Of a DNA stretch of 8,141 nt, positions 1 through 6,628 are shown one piece after another (the first letter of the stretch is position 1; each line of letters begins with the position of its first letter). This stretch comes from Rhodobacter sp. (GTDB lineage: Bacteria > Pseudomonadota > Alphaproteobacteria > Rhodobacterales > Rhodobacteraceae). The stretch spans positions 1 to 8,141 of the forward strand of contig JAIXVS010000132.1 of assembly GCA_027482795.1 (NCBI GenBank). Reading direction: 5' to 3'. Below the pieces are notes generated by a model. That model did no database searches. It was not told where the DNA came from and worked only from the letters and a program-made list of their open reading frames with translations. The position numbers and the translations under genes were made by a program.

Positions 1-1349
1 CGAATCCCTTTGTGGAAACTTTCCACATCGTATTTCTCATTGGGCGAATGGATGGCGTCATCATCTTTGGCAAAGCCAACCAGCATCGCGTCCATACCCA
101 AATAGGTTTTGAAATACCCCGCAATCGGGATCGACCCGCCACAACCAACATAGGCGGCGGGGGTGCCCCATTCATCGGCCAATGCCGCGCGGGCGGCTTC
201 GAACGCGGGATGGGCGACCGACATATGCCCTGCAGGCGATGCCCCATGGGCGTGAAATTCCACGCTGCAATCGGCAGGCAGGGCGGCGCGGACATAGGCG
301 CGAAACGCCTCGCGCACGGCATTCGGGTCTTGGCTGCCCACAAGGCGGAAGGATACCTTGGCGCTGGCCTTGGATGGCAGCACGGTTTTAAACCCATCCC
401 CCGTATAGCCGCCCCAAATGCCGTTCACTTCCGCCGTGGGGCGCGACCAGATCATCTGCAAGGGCGTGGCGCTGTCTTCGCCCGCAGGGACCGACAGGCC
501 AACATCGCCTAGGAACGTCGCATGGTCGAACGCCAAGGCCTGCCACTGCGCGGCAATATCGTCGGGCAAATCACCGACCCCGTCATAAAAGCCGTTCAGC
601 GTCACCCGCCCCATATCATCATGCAGCCCCGCCAGCACGCGGGTCAGCACGCGAATGGGGTTGATCGCAAGCCCGCCATACATGCCCGAATGCAGGTCTT
701 TGTTTGGCCCTGTAATGGTCACTTCTTCGCCCATCAACCCGCGCAGCATGGTGACTATGGCAGGTGACCTACTTTGAAACAGGCCCGTATCGCAGATCAG
801 CGCCAAATCCGCGCCCAGTTCCTTGGCGTTTTCTTGCATGAACGGGATCAGGCTAGGCGAGCCGGATTCCTCCTCGCCTTCTAAAAAGATCGTCAGGCGG
901 CAGGGCAGGGCGCCATGCACCGCGCGCCATGCGCGCAGCGCCTCAAGAAAGGTCATCAACTGGCCCTTATCGTCCGATGCCCCGCGCCCGCGTATAACGC
1001 GGCCCTTGGCAGTGTCTTCAATGGCAGGATCAAAGGGGTCGCGCGCCCACAGGTTTAGCGGGTCAACAGGCTGCACATCGTAATGGCCGTAAAACAGCAA
1101 ATGCGGGCCACCGCTCCCCCCCGTTGCCACAACCATCGGATGGCCCGGCGTGGGGCGCACGGCGGCATCAAACCCCAAAGATGCCAGATCCTTCACCAGC
1201 CATTCGGCAGCCTGAATGCAATCGCCCGCATAGGCGGGATCGGTGGAAATGGACCGAATGCGCAAAAGATCCAGCAATCGATCCAAGGCGCTGGGCAGTG
1301 CGCTGTCGATCTGGGCCAGAACGGGGATAAGGGGGGCGGTATCGGACAT
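1..1349 (-). CDS. M20 family metallopeptidase (dipeptidase-like), 3' end cut by window edge
   Basis: Reading the minus strand from the ATG at 1349-1347 gives 449 uninterrupted residues running off the left edge; M20 dipeptidases are about 460 aa, so only a short C-terminal tail should be missing. The di-zinc site is intact: H89 and D91 in GHYDVQP, bridging D126 in GRGASDDKG, the catalytic/ligand Glu pair E160-E161 in EGEEESGS, D187 in CDTG, and H434 in AIHSPNEK. H220 in KDLHSG lies in the inserted dimerisation (lid) domain, roughly residues 200-370. The protein has no signal peptide and is expected to be cytoplasmic, hydrolysing dipeptides or related amide substrates; the true substrate cannot be read from sequence. 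An AGGA ribosome-binding site sits 5 nt before the ATG. It is transcribed away from the secreted-protein gene at 1482. A DapE or carboxypeptidase G2-like role is less likely given the long lid domain and the carnosinase/CN2-like motifs. Confidence 0.93.
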   Translation of the reverse strand, partial: MSDTAPLIPVLAQIDSALPSALDRLLDLLRIRSISTDPAYAGDCIQAAEWLVKDLASLGFDAAVRPTPGHPMVVATGGSGGPHLLFYGHYDVQPVDPLNLWARDPFDPAIEDTAKGRVIRGRGASDDKGQLMTFLEALRAWRAVHGALPCRLTIFLEGEEESGSPSLIPFMQENAKELGADLALICDTGLFQSRSPAIVTMLRGLMGEEVTITGPNKDLHSGMYGGLAINPIRVLTRVLAGLHDDMGRVTLNGFYDGVGDLPDDIAAQWQALAFDHATFLGDVGLSVPAGEDSATPLQMIWSRPTAEVNGIWGGYTGDGFKTVLPSKASAKVSFRLVGSQDPNAVREAFRAYVRAALPADCSVEFHAHGASPAGHMSVAHPAFEAARAALADEWGTPAAYVGCGGSIPIAGYFKTYLGMDAMLVGFAKDDDAIHSPNEKYDVESFHKGI

Positions 1350-1380
1350 GGGCATCCTGCCAAAATTTGGGTTAAAACGG

Positions 1381-1400
1381 TGCGGCAGTTTAACGCCGCA
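1381..1400. promoter_or_regulatory. Near-palindrome in divergent intergenic region
   Basis: TGCGGCAGTTTAACGCCGCA reads as two 6-bp arms (TGCGGC / GCCGCA) around a centre that is itself nearly symmetrical (GTT-T-AAC), broken only by one extra A. It lies 31 bp upstream of the M20 peptidase start and just upstream of the sigma-54-like element that faces the other way. Its position fits an operator or activator site shared by the two divergent genes; this is inference, and no known regulator motif is recognised. Confidence 0.35.
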
Positions 1401-1422
1401 AGCGAAATCACCCCTAGGACTT

Positions 1423-1438
1423 TGGCACAGGTTTTGCT
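1423..1438 (+). promoter_or_regulatory. Putative sigma-54 (RpoN) -24/-12 promoter
   Basis: TGGCACAGGTTTTGCT matches the sigma-54 consensus TGGCACGRNNNTTGCW at every defined position except one (A for G at the seventh base). The diagnostic GG (1424-1425) and GC (1436-1437) are exactly 10 nt apart. Transcription would start near 1449, about 33 nt before the ATG at 1482, leaving room for the GAGGG ribosome-binding site at 1469-1473. Sigma-54 promoters need an enhancer-binding ATPase, so the downstream gene would be under strict inducible control. The assignment rests on sequence match and position only. Confidence 0.55.
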
Positions 1439-1481
1439 AAAGGCGGGGCGATACACAATCGTTAATTTGAGGGCTGCCAGA

Positions 1482-1892
1482 ATGCAAGCAAAGCACATTA
1501 CCACTTTGGGATTAACCACCTTTGTCGCCGCCGCGATGTTGGCCGCGCCCGCCCGTGCCGAAGTTGCCACTGAAACCGCGACCTTGGGCGAATACACCGT
1601 CACCATGCATGTCCAGCCGTTTTTAACCGAGGATGACCTGAGTATTTTGCGCTTGGTGCTGACCTCGCAAGACGCGCTAGCCTTGTTTGTACCCGAGCCG
1701 AACGGCTTTGCCGCTATGGCCGCCAGCCCAGACGATGGTTTTGTCAAAGATGGCGTGCCTGCTGCGTCGGTTGTCGCGCTGGGCGGGTTGCCAGATGCCG
1801 CCACTGCGGCGGCCAATGCTGTGGACGGCTGCCAGAAGGCCAAGCAGGGCGCGGCCGATTGCGTGGTGATTCTAGAAATCGCACCGAAATAG
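1482..1892 (+). CDS. Small secreted protein of unknown function (136 aa)
   Basis: The ATG at 1482 is chosen because a GAGGG ribosome-binding site lies 8 nt upstream and because translation from there opens directly with a signal peptide: K4/H5, a hydrophobic core at residues 8-23 and a signal peptidase I site ARA|E after residue 26. The open frame extends upstream to 1083 but that part lies across the M20 gene and is not coding. The mature domain (about 110 aa) starts with a beta-strand-like stretch (ATLGEYTVTMHVQPF) and ends in GCQKAK...DCVVILEIAP. Its only two cysteines, C117 and C127, could form a disulphide. No catalytic motif, lipobox or membrane segment is seen, so a soluble periplasmic or secreted protein is expected. 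I do not recognise the family. It stands alone between a divergent peptidase and rodZ, with a sigma-54-like promoter in front. Confidence 0.8.
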   Translation: MQAKHITTLGLTTFVAAAMLAAPARAEVATETATLGEYTVTMHVQPFLTEDDLSILRLVLTSQDALALFVPEPNGFAAMAASPDDGFVKDGVPAASVVALGGLPDAATAAANAVDGCQKAKQGAADCVVILEIAPK

Positions 1893-1933
1893 CCCTGCCG
1901 TCTGTGGTTGACCCCACCCCGACTGCGCGCAAC

Positions 1934-1975
1934 CATAGGCGAAAAGCCGCCATCTTTTTCGGCATTTCGCCTATG
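1934..1975. other. Long imperfect hairpin (16 bp with one mismatch)
   Basis: The arms 1934-1949 (CATAGGCGAAAAGCCG) and 1960-1975 (CGGCATTTCGCCTATG) pair over 16 positions with a single A-A mismatch (1945/1964) around a 10-nt loop ending in five T. It lies 41 bp after the stop of the secreted-protein gene and 119 bp before rodZ. No T-run follows on either strand, so it is not a typical intrinsic terminator, although it could stop or stabilise the upstream mRNA. It could equally be a protein-binding inverted repeat or a dispersed repeat copy. The rest of 1893-2094 shows no other clear element and no convincing rodZ promoter. Confidence 0.6.
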
Positions 1976-2094
1976 AATTCAACCGTCGCCGCGAAAATAA
2001 CTTGATTGTGACAACGTTTTCCACAACAACACATGCACACGCATACATTTCGCGCAACCCAACTTAGTCACGTCATTTCGTTTGGATTTCCCTG

Positions 2095-3294
2095 ATGCTT
2101 GGCCGTTTCGCCACACCGCCTACGGAAGACTCCGTCACCCTGAAAGGGTTTGACGATTTTGAGATTCGCCTTGGTGATGCTATGCGGGGCGAGCGGGCGA
2201 CTTTGGGCAAATCCTTGCTTGATATCGAACGGGACCTGCGCATCAAATCGGCCTATTTGTCGGCGATTGAAAACGGAAATTTAGCTGCTTTTGAAGCGCC
2301 CAGTTTCATTGCGGGCTACGTGCGGTCTTATGCGCGCTATTTGGGGATGAACGCCGAAGATAGTTTTGCGCAATTCTGCCGCGAGACGGGCTTTGTGCCC
2401 GCACATGGCCTATCGCCCGCAGCCTCGACCCCTGCCGTTGTTGCTGTGCGCGCCAAAAGCGCGGCAACAGGCGGATCGGTGTTTAACCCCGCTGGGCTTG
2501 GCCAGCCGCAATCAAACATGGGTTGGCTAGAACCTGGGGCTTTGGGGCAAATTGCGGTGCTTTTGGCCGTGATCGGTGGGCTGGCCTATGGTGGCTGGTC
2601 GCTGTTGCGCGAGGTGCAGATGGTGCAACTTGCCCCCATCGAACAGGCACCCACAATTGTTGCCGATGCCCCTGCTGCTTTGGGCCCAGCCCCAAGCGAG
2701 ACTGCGGTGGCACTTGATCCTGTCGCGCAGGCGGGTTCGGCACTGACGGCACCGCAATTGCCCCGCAGCAGTGACGAAACCGCAGCCCGCATCGCCCAGC
2801 CCGAAGCGCTGGATGTCCCTATTCTGATTGCGCGCGATGGCCCAATTTCGGCAATCGACCCGCGCGATACAGTTGCGACAAGTATTGTGCCCAAAGACGC
2901 CACGGTAGAACAGGTGCAGGTTGTGGCCGCGCCTGAATTGGTCGAAGTTTTGGCCGTGCGGCCCAGCTGGATCAGCGTAACCGCTGCCGATGGCACCGTT
3001 TTGTTCGAAAAAATTCTTGATGCGGGCGAGCGTTATGCCGTGCCCGCCCTTGAAGTGGCCCCGCGCCTAAAGGCGGGCAATTCCAGCGCGATTTATTTCG
3101 CGATTGGCGATAAAACATATGGCCCAGCCTCGCGCGGGCCAGAAGTGGTGCGCGATGTGGATCTCTCGGTGCAGGCGGTGACGTCGGTCTATACTTTGGC
3201 CGACCCCAGCCTTGATGTCGATCTGCCGGGCTTTGTGGCAGAAAATGGGGCGGCGTTGGCGCCGATGCCACTGCCTATCTCTACCACGGAATAG
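2095..3294 (+). CDS. rodZ: RodZ-like protein: cytoplasmic HTH, one TM segment, periplasmic DUF4115
   Basis: This 399-aa protein has the RodZ layout. Residues 26-96 form a Cro/CI-type helix-turn-helix (HTH_25) with typical blocks such as YLSAIENGN and FIAGYVRSYARYLGM. A 50-residue linker follows, then one hydrophobic segment at about 150-170, then a long Ala/Pro/Val-rich periplasmic linker (175-280) and a C-terminal DUF4115 beta domain at about 283-358 (VRPSWISVTAADG... to ...IYFAIGDKTYGPA). In characterised bacteria RodZ binds MreB through the HTH and couples cell shape to wall synthesis; whether it does so here is inferred from family. The HTH side is expected in the cytoplasm. The start has only a weak GGA 8 nt upstream, and the ATG gives a plausible short N-terminal tail, so a different start cannot be excluded. 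It is followed by ispG in the same direction, 65 bp away, a likely transcription unit. Confidence 0.88.
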   Translation: MLGRFATPPTEDSVTLKGFDDFEIRLGDAMRGERATLGKSLLDIERDLRIKSAYLSAIENGNLAAFEAPSFIAGYVRSYARYLGMNAEDSFAQFCRETGFVPAHGLSPAASTPAVVAVRAKSAATGGSVFNPAGLGQPQSNMGWLEPGALGQIAVLLAVIGGLAYGGWSLLREVQMVQLAPIEQAPTIVADAPAALGPAPSETAVALDPVAQAGSALTAPQLPRSSDETAARIAQPEALDVPILIARDGPISAIDPRDTVATSIVPKDATVEQVQVVAAPELVEVLAVRPSWISVTAADGTVLFEKILDAGERYAVPALEVAPRLKAGNSSAIYFAIGDKTYGPASRGPEVVRDVDLSVQAVTSVYTLADPSLDVDLPGFVAENGAALAPMPLPISTTE

Positions 3295-3298
3295 TGCG

Positions 3299-3323
3299 TG
3301 CGCAGGCGATTGCCTTTTGCGCA
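3299..3323 (+). other. Weak hairpin just after rodZ stop
   Basis: TGCGCA at 3299-3304 pairs with TGCGCA at 3318-3323, and GGC 3305-3307 pairs with GCC 3312-3314 around a GATT loop, leaving a TTT bulge. A second short repeat, CCTAT 3330-3334 / ATAGG 3349-3353, would cover the AGG of the likely ispG ribosome-binding site (3351-3353). These may tune read-through or ispG translation, but both stems are short and could be chance. Confidence 0.25.
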
Positions 3324-3359
3324 GCGATGCCTATCCTGTGGCCAAAACATAGGTAGACC

Positions 3360-4490
3360 ATGACCCACAATCCCATTCGCCCTTGGCGCAATATCGAACG
3401 CCGCGTATCGCGGCAAATCCGTGTCGGCAAGGTTTTGGTGGGCGGGGATGCGCCCATTTCGGTGCAAACCATGACCAATACGCTAACCACCGATGTGGCG
3501 GCGACCATCGAACAAATCCAGCGCTGTGCCATTGCTGGGGCCGATATTGTGCGCGTGTCCACCCCAGACGAGGACAGCACCCGCGCCCTGCGCGAGATTT
3601 GCGCCGAAAGCCCCGTGCCCATCGTCGCCGACATTCATTTCCATTACAAACGCGCGATCGAGGCGGCGCAGGCAGGGGCCGCCTGTTTGCGCATCAACCC
3701 TGGCAATATTGGCGATGCCAAGCGCGTGGCCGAAGTGGTCAAAGCGGCGAAAGATCACGGCTGTTCTATCCGCATTGGGGTCAATGCGGGCAGTTTGGAA
3801 AAGCATCTTTTGGACAAATATAGCGAGCCTTGCCCCGATGCGATGGTGGAATCAGGCCTTGATCATATCAAGCTGCTGCAAGACAATGATTTTCACGAAT
3901 ACAAAATTTCGGTCAAAGCCTCCGATGTCTTCATGGCAGCCGCTGCCTATCAGCAACTGGCAGGGGCCACCGATGCGCCCATCCATCTGGGCATAACCGA
4001 GGCGGGCGGGCTGACTTCGGGCACGGTGAAATCATCCGTTGGTTTGGGGATGCTGCTGTGGGGCGGCATTGGCGATACGATCCGCGTGTCGCTGTCTGCC
4101 GACCCTGTGGAAGAGGTGAAGGTTGGTTTTGAAATCCTGAAATCCCTTGGCCTGCGCCATCGCGGCGTCACCATTATTTCCTGCCCCTCCTGCGCGCGTC
4201 AGGGATTTGACGTGATCAAAACCGTCTCGGCGCTGGAAGACCGCCTTGCGCATATTACCACATCGATGAGCCTGTCGATCATCGGCTGCGTTGTAAACGG
4301 CCCGGGCGAGGCGCTGATGACCGATATCGGCTTTACAGGCGGCGGCGCGGGCAAGGGTATGATTTATATGGCTGGCAAGCAAAGCCATACCCAGAACAAC
4401 GAAGGTATGATCGAGCATATCGTTGAACTGGTCACGGCGAAGGCGGCAGAATTGGAAAAGCTTGAGGCGGAAAAGGCCGCGGCTGAATAA
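3360..4490 (+). CDS. ispG: 4-hydroxy-3-methylbut-2-en-1-yl diphosphate synthase (IspG/GcpE)
   Basis: IspG carries out the penultimate step of the MEP (non-mevalonate) isoprenoid pathway in the cytoplasm, reductively opening the cyclic diphosphate MEcPP to HMBPP with a [4Fe-4S] cluster. The 376-aa length matches the bacterial (non-plant) form. The N-terminal TIM-barrel is recognisable (VGGDAPISVQTMTNT at 27-41, VADIHFHY at 89-96, LRINPGNIG at 110-118). The C-terminal cluster domain has the three cysteine ligands C275 and C278 (SCPSCARQG) and C310 (GCVVNGPGE), with the fourth ligand E317 in the same motif; E. coli positions are offset by about five. The C-terminal tail from about 355 is charged and helical (ELEKLEAEKAAAE). 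An AGG lies 6 nt before the ATG. It follows rodZ by 65 bp and is convergent with the DsbA-like gene. Confidence 0.98.
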   Translation: MTHNPIRPWRNIERRVSRQIRVGKVLVGGDAPISVQTMTNTLTTDVAATIEQIQRCAIAGADIVRVSTPDEDSTRALREICAESPVPIVADIHFHYKRAIEAAQAGAACLRINPGNIGDAKRVAEVVKAAKDHGCSIRIGVNAGSLEKHLLDKYSEPCPDAMVESGLDHIKLLQDNDFHEYKISVKASDVFMAAAAYQQLAGATDAPIHLGITEAGGLTSGTVKSSVGLGMLLWGGIGDTIRVSLSADPVEEVKVGFEILKSLGLRHRGVTIISCPSCARQGFDVIKTVSALEDRLAHITTSMSLSIIGCVVNGPGEALMTDIGFTGGGAGKGMIYMAGKQSHTQNNEGMIEHIVELVTAKAAELEKLEAEKAAAE

Positions 4491-4499
4491 TCAGCCGCG
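4478..4499. terminator. Convergent-gene hairpin with ispG stop codon in loop
   Basis: CGCGGCTGA (4478-4486) and TCAGCCGCG (4491-4499) form a perfect 9-bp GC-rich stem with a 4-nt loop AATA..., in which the TAA stop of ispG (4488-4490) lies. It sits between two convergent genes 16 bp apart. On the minus strand the stem is followed by GGCC and then TTTTCC, a modest U-tract, so it is best as a terminator for the DsbA-like transcript; on the plus strand no U-run follows. A bidirectional terminator is the natural reading, though not proven. Confidence 0.6.
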
Positions 4500-4506
4500 C
4501 CCAAAC

Positions 4507-5238
4507 CTAACCCCGTTCAGCCGCCACAACCTCTTGCATCGCCTCTAGCGGCAAATACCCGCGTAACATTTGGCCGCCCACCACAAAGGTTGGCGTGCCG
4601 CTGATGCGCAAGGCATCACCCAGCGCGTGGTTGGCGGCAATCACCGCGTCCACTTCGGGCGCGGCCATGCGGGCCAGCAAAGGGGCCGCGTCCAAACCAA
4701 GATCGCCCGCCAGCGCCGTCAGTGTCGCCTCATCAGGCTCGCCGCGCAGGGTAATCAGCCCGTCATGCGCGCGCTTATAGGCATCGCCCCCGTGCAATTG
4801 CAGCACTGCAATCGCAAAACGCGCCGAGATCACCGAAGCATCCCCCAATATTGGAAACTCTTTGACAACAAAGCGAATATTGCCATCAAACTTGATCAAT
4901 TCTTCAATTTCCGTAAAGGCTTTGCGGCAGTATCCGCAGCGGTAATCGGTAAATTCCACGATGGTGATATCGCCATCAGGGTTGCCGCCCACCCATGATG
5001 CGCCATCGCTGAACAGCGCATCCTTGTGCGTTTGCACCAGCGCCAAATCTTCCGCCCCTTCGGCTGCATCTTGGCGCGCTTGAAGCACCTCGATTGCCTC
5101 CATAATCACTTCGGGGTTTTCCATCAGATAAGCCTTCACCTCGGCGCGAAAGGCGGCGCGTTCGGCCTCGCTCATGTCTTGGGCAAGGGCGGGCAGCGGT
5201 GCGAGTGTTAAAGCAGCAGCAAGTAGGATCGGGCGCAT
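4507..5238 (-). CDS. Periplasmic DsbA-family thiol-disulphide protein, ScsC-like N-terminus
   Basis: Starting at the ATG at 5238 gives 243 aa; an AAAGG ribosome-binding site 6 nt upstream and an immediate signal peptide (MRPILLAAALTLAPLPALA, cleavage after residue 19) favour this over the in-frame ATG at 5268, which would add ten residues before the signal. After an acidic helical segment (about 22-60, AERAAFRAEVKAYLMENPEVI) that resembles the N-terminal oligomerisation region of ScsC proteins, the thioredoxin fold begins near residue 88. The active site is CGYC at 101-104 (FTDYRCGYC) and the cis-proline loop is GTPTF with P216; the alpha insertion lies between. It should form, isomerise or reduce disulphides in exported proteins. 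A trimeric isomerase like ScsC or a Com1/BdbD-like oxidase are both possible; the redox direction cannot be told from sequence. It is divergent from amiC and convergent with ispG. Confidence 0.93.
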   Translation of the reverse strand: MRPILLAAALTLAPLPALAQDMSEAERAAFRAEVKAYLMENPEVIMEAIEVLQARQDAAEGAEDLALVQTHKDALFSDGASWVGGNPDGDITIVEFTDYRCGYCRKAFTEIEELIKFDGNIRFVVKEFPILGDASVISARFAIAVLQLHGGDAYKRAHDGLITLRGEPDEATLTALAGDLGLDAAPLLARMAAPEVDAVIAANHALGDALRISGTPTFVVGGQMLRGYLPLEAMQEVVAAERG

Positions 5239-5263
5239 GGGAAACCTTTTGTCAATTTGCGCC

Positions 5264-5291
5264 AGCATAGGGGCAGGGGCGATAAGATCAA
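5264..5291 (-). promoter_or_regulatory. Possible sigma-70 promoter for the DsbA-like gene
   Basis: On the minus strand TTGATC (5291-5286) and TATGCT (5269-5264) are separated by 16 nt, each matching four of six consensus bases. Transcription would start near 5257, downstream of the ATG at 5268 and upstream of the one at 5238, which agrees with the start chosen for the gene. The match is moderate. No convincing promoter for amiC was found in 5239-5395. Confidence 0.3.
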
Positions 5292-5395
5292 CCCTGACAA
5301 AACGCAGCAGTCAGCCCCTTCGCGGGAATGTGAAGCGGCCAGATTGCATCCCTTGGCCGATTTACAACGCAGGCGCGGGCGGCGATACTGCGGAC

Positions 5396-6628
5396 ATGAT
5401 CCGCTTTGCCCGCATTATCCTTGCCCTGTGCACCGCCCTTGCCGCAGCCGCTGCCGCCCCTCCTGCCATGGCGCAAGACGGCGCGCTTTCGGCATTGGCT
5501 AGGCTGGATGCCAATGCTTCGGAAATTTCCGCCGTCGGCGATGGTCTGGCCGTCACGCTGACCCTTAGCCAATCCGTGCCATGGCGGGTGCGGGTGCTGG
5601 ATGCCCCGCCGCGCCTGTTGCTGGATTTTCGCGAAGTTGATTGGTCAAACCTTGCCGATCTGCCCGTGGACAGCGATGCCATCCTTGGCCTGCGCGCGGG
5701 CGTGTTTCGCCCAACATGGTCGCGCCTTGTGATCGATTTGCCCAGTCCCATGGTGGTTGCGCGCAGCGAAATGGCCACGTCAGACGCGGGGGCAAGGGTG
5801 GGCGTCACCTTGCGGGCTGCCACAGACGGCGAATTTGCCGCCGCCGCCGCCTTGCCAGAGCCGCCCGAATGGGCGCTGCCCCGCGCCGCCGACCTGCCCC
5901 CGCCGCGCCTGCCCTTATCGCAGCGCACAGGGCCGTTGATTGTGGTGCTAGACCCAGGTCACGGTGGCCTTGACCCCGGGGCCGAGCAGGGCAGCCTGTC
6001 AGAAGCGAACCTGATGCTGACCTTCGCGCGCGAGCTTAAAGAGGTTTTCCTGCGCACAGGCGAAGTGCAGGTGGTGATGACCCGCGAGGACGACATCTTT
6101 GTGCCCCTAGAAGAGCGCGTGTCCATCGCCCGCGCTGCTGCGGGCGATGTGTTCATCTCGCTGCACGCCGATGCTTTGGCCGAAGGGGCGGCGAAAGGGG
6201 CCACGATTTACACCCTATCAGAGGAGGCCACGGACGAGGCTGCGCAAACCTTGGCCGAACGGCATGACCGCGATGATTTGCTCGCGGGCGTGGATTTAAC
6301 CGCGCAAGATGATCTGATTGCGCGCGTTCTGATCGATATGGCGCGTCTGGAAACCACCCCGCGCACGGGCCGCTTGGCGCAGGCGCTTGAAAGCGCGATC
6401 AAGGCGGCAGATATCAAAATGCACCGCAATGCGCGGCAAACGGCGGGGTTTTCGGTGCTCAAATCGCCTGACATCCCATCGGTTCTGCTGGAACTGGGGT
6501 TCCTGTCATCCGATTCTGATCGCGCCAATTTGACCGATCCCGCATGGCGCGCGCGCATGGCAGAGGCAATCAAGACAGGCGTTCTGGCATGGGCCGCAGC
6601 CGAGCGCGCAAGACCCCCCGCGCCTTAG
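5396..6628 (+). CDS. amiC: N-acetylmuramoyl-L-alanine amidase AmiC (AMIN + Amidase_3)
   Basis: This periplasmic zinc amidase cuts the amide bond between N-acetylmuramic acid and the stem peptide, and in this family acts in septal wall splitting and daughter-cell separation. The 410-aa product from the ATG at 5396 has a signal peptide (residues 1-26, PPAMA|Q), an AMIN domain at about 42-140 that usually targets the enzyme to the septum, a Pro/Ala-rich linker (about 146-178), and an Amidase_3 domain from 181 to 402. Zinc ligands are H189 (DPGHGG), E203 (GSLSEANL) and H257 (SLHAD); catalytic E366 lies in LLELGFLS. The open frame continues upstream to 5174, but that would overlap the divergent DsbA-like gene and bury the signal peptide; the chosen ATG has only a weak GGA before it. 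The region between H257 and E366 includes a helical insert (about 276-345), which in AmiC-type enzymes can be the autoinhibitory helix released by an activator. Confidence 0.95.
   Translation: MIRFARIILALCTALAAAAAAPPAMAQDGALSALARLDANASEISAVGDGLAVTLTLSQSVPWRVRVLDAPPRLLLDFREVDWSNLADLPVDSDAILGLRAGVFRPTWSRLVIDLPSPMVVARSEMATSDAGARVGVTLRAATDGEFAAAAALPEPPEWALPRAADLPPPRLPLSQRTGPLIVVLDPGHGGLDPGAEQGSLSEANLMLTFARELKEVFLRTGEVQVVMTREDDIFVPLEERVSIARAAAGDVFISLHADALAEGAAKGATIYTLSEEATDEAAQTLAERHDRDDLLAGVDLTAQDDLIARVLIDMARLETTPRTGRLAQALESAIKAADIKMHRNARQTAGFSVLKSPDIPSVLLELGFLSSDSDRANLTDPAWRARMAEAIKTGVLAWAAAERARPPAP

Noticed and set aside
12..512. 166-codon plus-strand frame at the left edge
   Set aside because: It is antisense to the M20 peptidase, whose zinc-site motifs are all in the minus-strand frame. 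High GC explains the lack of stops.
1361..1393. Two TTAA motifs considered as a CtrA binding site
   Set aside because: The spacing between them (14 nt) does not match the TTAA-N7-TTAA form, and neither is followed by CC as in TTAACCAT.
1083..1481. Upstream extension of the secreted-protein frame
   Set aside because: It lies antisense to the conserved M20 coding sequence; the signal peptide and ribosome-binding site fix the start at 1482.
1193..1936. 247-codon open frame on the minus strand across the secreted-protein gene
   Set aside because: It covers both the 5' part of the M20 gene in another frame and the whole secreted-protein gene in antisense, with no domain logic. The plus-strand gene has a ribosome-binding site and a signal peptide.
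2006..2025. TTGTGACAA palindrome and a DnaA-box-like TTTTCCACA before rodZ
   Set aside because: A single relaxed DnaA-box match and a 4-bp-arm palindrome are expected by chance; there is no box cluster, AT-rich unwinding region or replication gene to support an origin.
5174..5395. N-terminal extension of amiC
   Set aside because: It would overlap the start of the divergent DsbA-like gene and place a signal peptide in the middle of the protein.
5836..5850. GCC triplet run in amiC (about five alanines)
   Set aside because: It lies in the Ala/Pro-rich linker between the AMIN and amidase domains, where such runs are ordinary in GC-rich genomes.
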